Made by a program: the position numbers and the translations under genes. This document shows, one piece after another, positions 56,446-64,000 of a DNA stretch of 64,000 nt; within the stretch, counting starts at the first letter, position 1; each line of letters begins with the position of its first letter. The stretch is from Lunularia cruciata (lineage: Eukaryota; Streptophyta; Marchantiopsida; Lunulariales; Lunulariaceae), in assembly GCA_948567375.1 (NCBI GenBank), contig OX419759.1:30109493-30173492 (forward strand), given 5' to 3'. The notes under the pieces were generated by a model. That model worked only from the letters and a program-made list of their open reading frames with translations. It made no database searches and was not told where the DNA came from.

Positions 56446-56634
56446 CTATGACAACTCGGCATATATCACTTTTGCAGTAATCAGGTAAGTAAAGTTTGTT
56501 CATTGAGAGATTAAAGATATAACTAAGAAGAATTGAATTGTTTCTTTGTATTTGACTAGTTCTGAATTTTATCTTTGTGAGAATGAACTTTACTTACTTG
56601 ATTACCACAAAAGTGATACTTGAGGGATTATCAC
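56446..56634. repeat. Fold-back of two B LTR ends
   Basis: Bases 56448-56500 are the last 53 bases of a B LTR on the minus strand, and 56503-56634 are the last 130 or so on the plus strand (ending GGGATTATCACA). The outer 55 bases on each side are inverted copies, so the piece can fold on itself. The left part abuts the LTR tip at 56445. Confidence 0.65.
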
Positions 56635-56635
56635 A

Positions 56636-57101
56636 AAGAACCATGAAGACTTCTACCTGAGATTTTCCATTTCATTGGTATATGGTATGAAGTCTACCTT
56701 ACCTACTCTTTGAAATTCCTATCTTCCAAAGCATTCATAAGAGAATGAAGAAAGCACAAGGAGGTGATGCACGGTAGTCAAGCAAGGATCAACTCATGGA
56801 ATTAGAAGAAGCAAGAATAGTTGCTATGGTTTGAGTAGAGCAAGTCAAAGTGAAACAAAAGGATATCTATGATAAGAGGCAAGACAAGAAGAAGATGGAG
56901 CCTTTCAAAGAAGGTGATTGGGTAGTGTTGTTTGATTCCATTCAATTCAAGAGAGTACAAAAGAAGTTTTTGCCTAAGTACTTTGGACCTTTCATAGTGG
57001 AAAAGGTGTGGGTCAATTACACCTATGATCTCAAGGAGTTGAAAGGAAAACATTTTGATAGGATTAACCATGATAAGTTGAAGATATATCATAAAAGGTA
57101 G
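56636..57101 (+). pseudogene. Family A integrase C-terminal part
   Basis: It aligns with 5745-6214. The late integrase core is decayed (from ACCATGAAGAC near 56640), with several stops up to 56833. The GPF-type tail is open from 56850 to 57101 (KEGDWVVLFDSIQFKRVQKK, KYFGPFIVEKVWVNYTYDLK). It lacks all catalytic residues except those near the final Glu, which is also missing. Confidence 0.83.
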
Positions 57102-57149
57102 AGAGAACTTCACTTTGAGGACAAAGTGAAATCTTAGTCCGGAGGTATA

Positions 57150-57455
57150 TATCACATCTATTTGTGTAGATATGTGCTATTGTGATATTTAGTTTGGTAT
57201 TATAAGTACTTGAGAGATATTATTTATATAAAGATAAAGTATGGTTCTACATTAGTCATGATTAGCTAAATTTAGTCATAGCTAAGATACATAGGACCTT
57301 ACTTTAGAAGAAATAGAAAAGATGAGCACCATTATTTTGGATTCTAGTGTGTTGACTTGGTATTATACCTAGATGTTTGGCTTTGAGGAAAGAGTTGAGA
57401 ACTCTTGGACCCACAAGCCTTTTCATTTTGGATTCTTCTATAGTCCAAGGATAGT
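57150..57455 (+). repeat. Family A LTR, left part of an interrupted copy
   Basis: It starts with an altered TATCACATCT after GGAGGTATA. It is interrupted after CCAAGGATAGT by the solo LTR and continues at 61132. Without the insertion the LTR would be about 688 bases. Confidence 0.85.
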
Positions 57456-57830
57456 TGTGGTACCCACATTTTTTGTTTTTCTATAGTTAGTAGTGATTAA
57501 GAGACAAAGTAAGCACAGAAAAATCGAATTGAGGACAAAGAAGTAGCGAAAGTAACTTTGGAGGAAAGCCAAAGAAGCTGACATCGGATCCGATGACAGA
57601 GGTACTCGGAAGAGGAGTACGTTGGAAAAAGGCCAAAGATCATCATCTTCGGGTTGGAAGACGCAGGAAAGATGAAGACCGTTTAACAACCTCTGTACAT
57701 GGCAAGAAAGTACATTTCAAAGAAATGACGGGGGCAAAATAAGCATGTCTTGACAGTGACCAGGAGTGCACGCAGAAGAGAGAAATTCATAGACTAAAAT
57801 TGACTGAAGAATGACTGCAATTTAGGGCAA

Positions 57831-57838
57831 TATAAAAT
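57831..57838 (+). promoter_or_regulatory. TATA box ahead of the CC-ORF
   Basis: TATAAAAT lies 167 bases before the ATG at 57998 and 375 bases from the LTR tip, as in the other B LTRs. Confidence 0.6.
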
Positions 57839-57997
57839 TGCAACTGCGTAGGGGGAAGTTGAAACCTTTGAGTAAATTTCCAATTCCTTTGAGTAGTCGT
57901 CCTACAGTAATGCGTGTCCGAAAGCCCGTCGAGAGTGAGAGTGTCTCATCCAGGAGAGGGTCTGATTTTGCAACATTGTAGAACAAGAGAACAGATC

Positions 57998-60334
57998 ATG
58001 GCGGAGAAGGTGGCCAACGTGCTGGCAGTGAGAGGTTTTGCAATCCAAAGAGTAGATGTAGTAGCTATAATCGAAGTCTTGGTTAGACTTCATATTACAT
58101 TTTTAGCATGGAACTGGAATTTTAGTTTCCCGGGGGTGATGGCAGAGATTGCTGCTAGTAATTGTGAGGAGGGTCCCGAGGTGGAAGGGAAGAGAGGCAA
58201 TCCGGCTCGATGGACTGAGTCGGATTGGAAGTTAGTCATGGAGAGAGAAGCAAGAGAGCCAACAAGGATCACCTTCTATCGGAAGTGTGATGCTGCAGAG
58301 GAGACGGTGGAGATCCGTAACTCATTTTTTGCTCCGAGAACTACGAATGGTTATAAGGTGGAATCCTATCGAGACCCGATCCAAAGATGTATTGTGGGGG
58401 CGATGATGGCCATGTTCAAGCCAGAACAAATGACCTACGTGACCATGCAGCAAGCGGTCTTCTTCCATCAGATGTTTGCAGGAGTTCCAATGAATTGGGC
58501 AAAGTGCTTCCATCACCAAACAAGGCAGATGGTGGTGAATTAGAGAACGGGCTCGCCACCGCATTATTTTGCACCGTTCGCGGCTCATTTCTACTTCGGG
58601 CTGAACTTGCTATCCAAAGACGAGCGTCATCGTATGGTGTCGCACATGCATCCCAGTTTGAGACGGAAAGCAAACAATGAGGAGCGCCAATATATGCTTC
58701 ATCTACGAGCAAATGACGAGTACTTTGCAAGGACGGGACAGTGGAAAATCAAAGATGTTACCAGTCCAAAGATGAAGAAGCAAAGCAAACCCAAAGAAGC
58801 CAAGACGTCTCCCATGCAAAGAAAGACTCGGCGGCTGATGTTAAAGACCGCTAAAGTTGTAAGAGGGGCATCATCGGGATTGGAGTCTGAAGAGGAAAAT
58901 GAGTCGCAAGAAGAGGACTCAGAAGAAGAAGAGCTCACCTTGAAAAGTGAGGAGTCTGGGAGCAAAAGTGAGGGAGAGCCAGAAGTCCAACAATCGGTGG
59001 TAGTAAGTGAGGCTGGTCAAGCAATGGTGGAGAACACGTCAAGACCAGAGGAGGAGGCAAAGAATCCCGCGGGGCCAAGTTCAAGAGGCCAAAACGAAGA
59101 CTTTGCCAACACGATGAAGATACAAAGATTGCAACTTCGGATGAAGGAGCCGATGCCAGGTCAGAAGACTCTAGATGAAGATGGCAAGGAAGAAGAAGAA
59201 CACTTTGTCCAGATATCGTATATGACAAAGGTAGTCACACCATTGCTGGAGCTGTTGAAGGAGAATCAAAGCGTAATTCCCCAAGATCGTAGAAAGAGGA
59301 TGAACGAATTGCAGATGGTGAAGTATCTGGTGAGTGAAGTGAAGGAGCTGCAGGAACAACAAGTCCGAAGAAGCGCGGAAGTGGAAGAACTTCAGAGAGA
59401 GGAAAGCTCAAGGAAGAAAACGCTGAGCATGCTACAAGGGAGTTGCGCCGAGAAGGAGAGGGAATTGCAGAGGCAAGCTGGAGAATTGAAGGAGCAGGCA
59501 ATGTGGCTGAATAAAATGAAGGAGGAAGTGAGTGATGTGCGCATCAAGAATGTCTATTTTAAGGCGATGAACATTGTGATGGAGCAGGAGTTGGACAGCT
59601 TGAAGAAGAGTGCCACAGCAAAAGATCAAGCATGGCAGAGAGAGTTGGCGACCAGACAAGAAGAAGAAGAGCGATTGCAAGAACTTGTCAAGAGCACGGA
59701 ACAGCAGAGTATGCAGTATGCAGAGGAGAAGAAGATGCTCACTACAGAATACGAAAACGAGTTGAAGATGTTTTGCAAGGAGTTGAAAGTAGAACGCTCT
59801 CGAGGATATGAGTTGGAATCAGTAGGAGAAGTTGCGGGGAAGTTAAGAGCTATCTTAAGCACGGAGGCTGAAGGGAGATTGGAGGAAACCCGCCTACATG
59901 AGTTGAAATTACTTGTGCAGGAAACTCGGAAGCTAAAAGCCAAGGATGTGGACATGAACACATTGCTGACTCGGTTGAGAGAGCTTGTAGATAGGAAAAT
60001 GTTAGATGTAGAGAATAATGTTAGTCTTTGACTGGATTTAGTAAATTTGGAGTTAGAGAAAATTTGGAATAGTGTGACAGTGGAGAAGAAATCCGATGTC
60101 GCAGTAGTAAGTATGCAAGTGTCATCGGACTTGATAATTGACACATTAGAGAAGAGTGGGTCGGGAAATAAGAATGTAGATGGGTTACCCATGAGCTCAA
60201 TTGTAGATTGTAGTGAAGAAGTCGTAGAATTAGTAAAGAAATTAGTAGAATCAGTCATACCCGAAGAAGGTGAAATAGTAGGAAGATCATCGGGTTTGGA
60301 AGCCGATGATTAGGTAGAGATTGGATCGGGATAG
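57998..60334 (+). pseudogene. CC-ORF, best preserved copy (778 codons, three internal stops)
   Basis: One frame runs from ATG 57998 (MAEKVANVLAVRGFAIQRVD) to TAG 60332-60334 without any frameshift. Only three internal stops break it: TAG at 58541-58543, TGA at 60029-60031 and TAG at 60311-60313. Residues 1-225 form a Trp-rich domain (WNWNFSF, RWTESDWKLVM, NGYKVESYRDPI, PPHYFAPFAAHFYFGLNLL). Residues about 290-330 are Glu/Ser-rich. Residues about 410-680 show heptads typical of a long coiled coil (ELQEQQVRRSAEVEELQREE). The tail has SSDLIIDTLEKSGSG and ends EIGSG. No signal peptide or membrane segment is seen. I do not recognise the family. A structural, RNP-binding or host-interaction role is possible, but none is shown. 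Confidence 0.85.
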
Positions 60335-60453
60335 AAGTCAATTTTGAGATAGGAAGAGGCAGATATGAAGAGATAGATTATCGATTGGGTCTGTAGGTAG
60401 GAAAAGATGTTAGGAAGCGGTGCCTAGGTAGGCAAGTCTGCCGTTTGCTTCAG

Positions 60454-60461
60454 TATTTAAG
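60454..60461 (+). promoter_or_regulatory. Second TATA-like box of the B LTR
   Basis: TATTTAAG lies 120 bases after the CC-ORF stop and 670 bases before the LTR end. It is the likely promoter for the full-length element RNA. Confidence 0.45.
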
Positions 60462-61131
60462 AGGAGCAATCGCAGTATGATGTTATTCAGTATTCAAATT
60501 TCTAAAGATAGATAAAGCAAAGTGCTGTTCTCAGTACTCGTCGCTTAAGCTTAATTGCGATTGTCAATTTTGTGTTTGTGTTTGTGAGTGTGTGAAGAAT
60601 TCCGAAGAGCAAGTCAATGTGTCTGTGGATGTTGGAATCTGCAGCCTTGATCTTCATTCTGTGTGTTTGATCCTGAGTGAAGACATCGGAGCAATGCCTT
60701 GACAGGTTTGAGAGAAATTGTAGTGTTGTTAGTATTCTACATTTGTGAGTGCAGCATGAAGTTGATGTGAAGCAATTTTGATCGAGGAAGTTGTGCCTTC
60801 AGTGGAGGGGTGGAACACAATTCTGAGGCAAAATTGGTCTTTTTAGTGAAGTGCCGTCTTCGGGAGAATCTGAATCATCACAATCAAAAGTTGTTTGGAC
60901 AGAATTTGCTATGTTGTGATTATGTGTGTGTATTCGTGACAAGTTGTCAAGATTGTGAGCTTGTTACTCTCTTTTGGGTGTAGTTTCTACCTAAGAGATT
61001 AAAGAAGAAACCACGAAGAATTGCAATTGTGACTTTTGTCTTCATATTTGACCAATTCTGGATAGTATCTCTGCGGGAACAAACTTTACTGACCCAATTA
61101 CTGCAAAAGTGATATTTTCCGGGTTGTCACA

Positions 61132-61518
61132 ATAGCCCATGTGAAGGAATCCTTGACTTAGTGGTTGAGTCAAGATAAGACCACATGTTTAGGAGAAATT
61201 CCCATGAGTATGGATATTCCTTTAGCTTTTTGACTTTATTTGACTTTTAGCCTAGTAACTTGAGTCACTCTATTAATAAGTAACTTTGGTGCATAACTAT
61301 TTCACAAGTATATAAACAAGGGGTGAGGAGGTACTCATCATCCTTTCTTTTGCAACTATCTCTCTCTCATTGAGTTCTCTAGTGAGCAATGTCTTGAGTC
61401 TTGGAGTGTTGGCCTTAGAGGAGTATGATGGAGTTGGTTCCTTGCCTTCTTAGTCCATGATGCGCTACCATAATAGCCATTAGAGGTTCATCTTGAGTGA
61501 GAGACAAGCTAGCTTACA
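61132..61518 (+). repeat. Family A LTR, right part of the interrupted copy
   Basis: It resumes at ATAGCCCATGTGAAGG, contains TATATAAA at about 61310, and ends with AGCTTACA at 61518. Together with 57150-57455 it makes one LTR. Confidence 0.87.
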
Positions 61519-61689
61519 TGACAGTGATGGCAATGAGCATGGGTGTCAATAAGTTTTTTCTTGAAGCTTTCCTATGGACATAGCCTCACATGGAGGTGAA
61601 TCACGTACTTTTGTGTAATGTATGAATTCACAAGAGATATACTTGATGTGTGAATATCGCTATTACTCTCGTCTAATTTTCAATAGCTT
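61519..61689. other. Unassigned
   Basis: There is no open frame and no match to families A or B. The stretch around 61590-61680 (GAATCACGTA, GTATGAATTCACAAGAG) resembles the ends of some plant copia LTRs, but this is too weak to call. Confidence 0.25.
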
Positions 61690-62125
61690 TTGGAGAAACT
61701 GGAGGAAGAGAGGACTCAAGAGGAGTCAATTTATGAGAACTTGTTAAGACCAATAGGAGAGATCATCAGGAAGTTGAAAGTGACAATAAGTATTAAGTCA
61801 AAGGTGAAGTTGGAGGAATCAAGACTGCACATAATGAATTGCTTATGTGGAAGACTAGAAAGAGGAAGGCAAAGGATGCTATCATTTGTCAATTTGTTTG
61901 AGGGACAGAGTGGATGGGAAAATTATTGAAGTAGGAGACAATGTTTGTGTTAGGTTAGATTTAGTCAGATCAACATTAGATGAGCTTTGCAATAGTGTGA
62001 ACAAGAAGGTAGAATTTAGATGAAAAGTAGTTGAAGTAGGAGTGTAGGTGACATTGGGTGAGCTACTTGATTCAAATGAAGAAATTGGATTAGAGAAGGA
62101 AATTTTAGTTTGTAGGATTTTAAGT
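61690..62125 (+). pseudogene. CC-ORF C-terminal relic (divergent)
   Basis: The open stretch 61690-61929 gives EKLEEERTQEESIYENLLRP and KVKLEESRLHIMNCLCGRL, which aligns with the EETRLHELKLLVQET region of the CC-ORF. After a frameshift, GDNVCVRLDLVRSTLDELC-like coding follows (61940-62000), and a VTLGELLDSN-like stretch near 62050 matches the C-terminal unit. It is more diverged than the other copies and suggests an older or different LTR subfamily. No LTR ends are found around it. Confidence 0.55.
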
Positions 62126-62136
62126 TAAATTTTAGT

Positions 62137-62249
62137 TGTCATGTGTATATACATTGCTACACAACATACATCGCTGTCAACATCATACACTATAGAAGCA
62201 CAATTCACACATAAGTCATAGATGAACTCTAAAGTGCCACAATAATTAG
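62137..62249. repeat. Direct repeat, copy 1 (about 113 bp)
   Basis: It is about 85% alike to 62689-62801, 552 bases downstream in the same orientation. Shared blocks include CAACATCATACAC, ATAGAAGCACAA and ATGAACTCTA. Confidence 0.7.
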
Positions 62250-62688
62250 TTCTTTAACAACAAATCACATTCAATCAGATCAGAAGTTGATCCTTCACTC
62301 AACAATCTATCAACAATTGGGCACTGATTATAGTCAAACCAAACCCACTCTAGCTAAGAGACTCCAGGTGATGCTCATTGGTCTTTGTCCACCATAGCCA
62401 AGAACTCAAAGGCTCAATATCAGAGAAGTGATCTCTCTATAGCTGCATTTCAAAAGTATACCCCTAATCTCAACCTAAGTTTTCAAGCCTAACAATATCA
62501 TTGATGGCATGTTTGACAATGCAAATGGTGCAAGTGATGGTGGATCCCACCATGTACTTTGTAGTCCAAACATGAAATTAGGCTGCAAACAAGTAGTTTG
62601 TAAGTAACTACCAAAATATATATGACTAACAACACTACTACTCCAACGTCCAAGCAATCTAGGTGCAATGATACAAATGGCATGATAG
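62250..62688. other. Unassigned spacer between two direct repeats
   Basis: There is no convincing coding sequence or known repeat. Short minus-strand frames (62720-62475) overlap the second repeat and look accidental. Confidence 0.3.
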
Positions 62689-62801
62689 CTATCATGCGCA
62701 TATACATTTCTACATAACATACATTGTTGCCAACATCATACACCATAGAAGCACAACTCACACATAAGTGATACATGAACTCTATAGTGCCACAATTGCC
62801 T
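62689..62801. repeat. Direct repeat, copy 2 (about 113 bp)
   Basis: This is the second copy of the repeat at 62137-62249. It directly follows (on the minus strand) the family C PHD-finger relic, so it may be part of that element's 3' region. Confidence 0.7.
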
Positions 62802-63560
62802 CCCTAGTTGGCGGTTAGGTCCCCGTAACTCCAAATAGCCATCTACTTCAAGTATATGGTATACCCTATGGTGGGCAAAGATTAGGAGACCGGGTGCTAT
62901 CAAGCCTCATCATTAGCTACTTGTCTGCAATCTATACCGTACAAAGGGTGTAGTAGCTATAGGTCAGGTACATCTAGGACATAACCACTATCCTTGAGGA
63001 ACCACCATGAAGGTAGGAGTCAAACATGCCATATGCCATCCTCTCAAACAACTATCACACACTAACATGGTAACAGCTCCACTAGAAGAGCCGCATAACA
63101 TATAACGCAAGCCTACACATACAAGTATCAAGCTTGGATCTATAGTGTGATCAATGTTTGGGGGTGGCATGGCGCATATGATCCTTTCAGAAAACACCAT
63201 CACATCTTTCAAACATGAGGACTCTAGAAGGTAAAACCTTATGCGCTCTCAAGATAGTGTGGCATGTAGTAACATCAAGTGTCTTGGTGTTGTGTTGTAG
63301 ATACATATAGTCACCTAGATGAGCTTCATGGATTGAGGGTCTCTAACATCCTCCTTGTATAGTAGCATAGCATAAGGTATCTCTATGCTGAGCAATTGCC
63401 AAGTTCTCAAAGGCCATTGGCATCACTCTTTGAAAGATCTTTGTGCATTGAGAACATATGCTCAACATCTAGCATACATCTAGATCATCCAAATCTAGAA
63501 CCACAATAGTAGCTCAACAAATAGCTACAATTAAATCTTGTCCATAGAGTAGAAAGTAAT
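62802..63560 (-). pseudogene. Family C relic: integrase tail followed by PHD finger (minus strand)
   Basis: Read on the minus strand, RVMPMAFENLAIAQHRDTL lies near 63440-63390. HLGDYMYLQHN (63298-63320) resembles the small beta-fold at the end of retroelement integrases. After a frame change, the open stretch 63212-62988 carries a PHD-type zinc finger: C40 (partner Y37, expected Cys), C52-x2-C55, H60-x2-C63 (LVCDSCLRGWHMAC, codons 63059-63024). A stop follows, then WLCPRC, which would supply the last pair. PHD fingers bind histone tails, so fusion to an integrase end could guide insertion into certain chromatin. The copy is inactive. Confidence 0.6.
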
Positions 63561-63850
63561 GAGAGGAGGATGCTAAGGAGGCTTGCCGCTGTTGTCAATA
63601 AAATAGCCCACGTGTACCCTTAAGGCTTTTGGTGTGATAATTTTTTTCCCTTCTTGTTGTTGTAAGGAACATGGATTTATGTCAATATATCTCGGGTGTG
63701 GTTTTATGCTACCTTGCTGTGGGAGATATTTCCTATATTATTGTGAAGCCCGGAAAAAGTTCTGCTGTTATTAGCTCAAGGAGTCTTTTAATGTGGCTTG
63801 AGCTAAGAAATAATGTTGGGTTACACAAGCTCAGGTTTTGTGTACACACA
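63561..63850. other. Unassigned, possibly copia LTR end
   Basis: There is no open frame. The stretch near 63690-63740 (TCGGGTGTGGTTTTATGC, TGTGGGAGAT) resembles plant copia LTR ends, but no boundaries or partner LTR are visible. Confidence 0.25.
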
Positions 63851-64000
63851 GGGGAAGAGAGGAAATCCGGCTCGCTGGACAGAGTTGGATTGGAAATTAG
63901 TGCTCGGAAGAGAGGCAGGCACGGAGCAGGGTGCCACATTCTTGGGGAAGGGAGAGGTAGCCAAAGAAACCCAAGAAGTGACAGATGCCTTCTCTTTGAA
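63851..64000 (+). pseudogene. CC-ORF N-terminal fragment, running off the window
   Basis: The frame reads GKRGNPARWTELDWKLVLGR and TFLGKGEVAKETQEVTDAFS, matching residues about 70-115 of the CC-ORF, with no stop in the 150 bases seen. The start and LTR tip are missing on the left, where unassigned sequence ends at ACACACAG. The rest lies beyond the window, so this could be a further family B LTR. Confidence 0.75.

Larger units (their letters stand above)
57456..61131 (+). repeat. Complete family B solo LTR (3676 bp) with target duplication
   Basis: It starts with TGTGGTACCCACATTTTTTG and ends with TTTTCCGGGTTGTCACA. It is flanked by ATAGT (57451-57455) and ATAGC (61132-61136), a 5-bp duplication with one change, inside a family A LTR that resumes in register. 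Its order is tip, TATA box (57831), CC-ORF (57998-60334), second TATA-like box (60454), about 670 bases of presumed transcript start region and LTR end. No gag or pol is present. It is the reference copy for the family. Confidence 0.92.

Noticed and set aside
59626-60258. Minus-strand open frame of 210 codons opposite the best CC-ORF
   Set aside because: It recurs opposite other CC-ORFs only because those are homologous. Its composition is typical of an antisense coiled coil.
63842-63852. ACACACAG before the CC-ORF fragment as a splice acceptor
   Set aside because: The other CC-ORF copies are continuous across this point without an intron, so the join is a rearrangement.

Overview
The window looks like a stretch of large, repeat-filled land-plant chromosome; a gymnosperm or fern would fit, but no host gene allows the species to be named. 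I find no intact host gene, tRNA, rRNA or CRISPR array. Nearly everything is decayed LTR retrotransposon DNA, nested and rearranged on both strands.

Three element families can be separated. Family A is a Ty3/gypsy element with a 0.69-kb LTR (TGTAACA...GCTTACA). It has gag with one zinc knuckle, protease, reverse transcriptase with FIDD, RNase H and integrase, and no chromodomain. It fills 1-6955 and recurs as fragments at 7413-8749, 12613-13063 (-), 24817-27882 (-), 54290-55229 and 56636-57455/61132-61518. Family B is a second Ty3/gypsy lineage with a three-knuckle gag, DLGSG protease, FIDD reverse transcriptase and a tRNA-Asp-like primer site. Its LTR is giant (about 3.7 kb; TGTGGTACCCACA...GGGTTGTCACA) and carries a coding region of about 780 codons for a coiled-coil protein, here called the CC-ORF. 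B internal regions lie at 10160-12612, 16216-21697 (-), 29260-29879 (-), 33515-40939 and 51209-52317 (-). B LTR pieces occupy most of the rest. A shorter LTR variant without the first half of the CC-ORF is called B2. Family C is seen only as two relics: a protease plus cytosine-5 DNA-methyltransferase-like stretch (30193-31672, +) and an integrase tail plus PHD-finger stretch (62802-63560, -).

Nesting can be read from 5-bp target duplications. A complete 3676-bp B LTR (57456-61131) sits in a family A LTR between ATAGT and ATAGC. A complete 3793-bp B LTR (46892-50684) sits in the inverted CC-ORF of another B LTR between ATTTT and ATTTG. A 1865-bp B2 LTR (34108-35972) sits in a B gag gene between GTCGC and GTCAC. 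Elsewhere abrupt A/B joins without duplications show deletions and rearrangements.

The most notable system is the B LTR. It has a conserved TATA box about 160 bases before the CC-ORF start, then the coiled-coil gene, then a second TATA-like box that probably starts the genomic transcript, then a 0.6-kb leader part, the LTR end and the primer site. The protein therefore appears to be encoded inside the LTR, under its own promoter, rather than between the LTRs. Every copy here has stops or frameshifts, but the best one (57998-60334) keeps one frame for 778 codons with only three internal stops.
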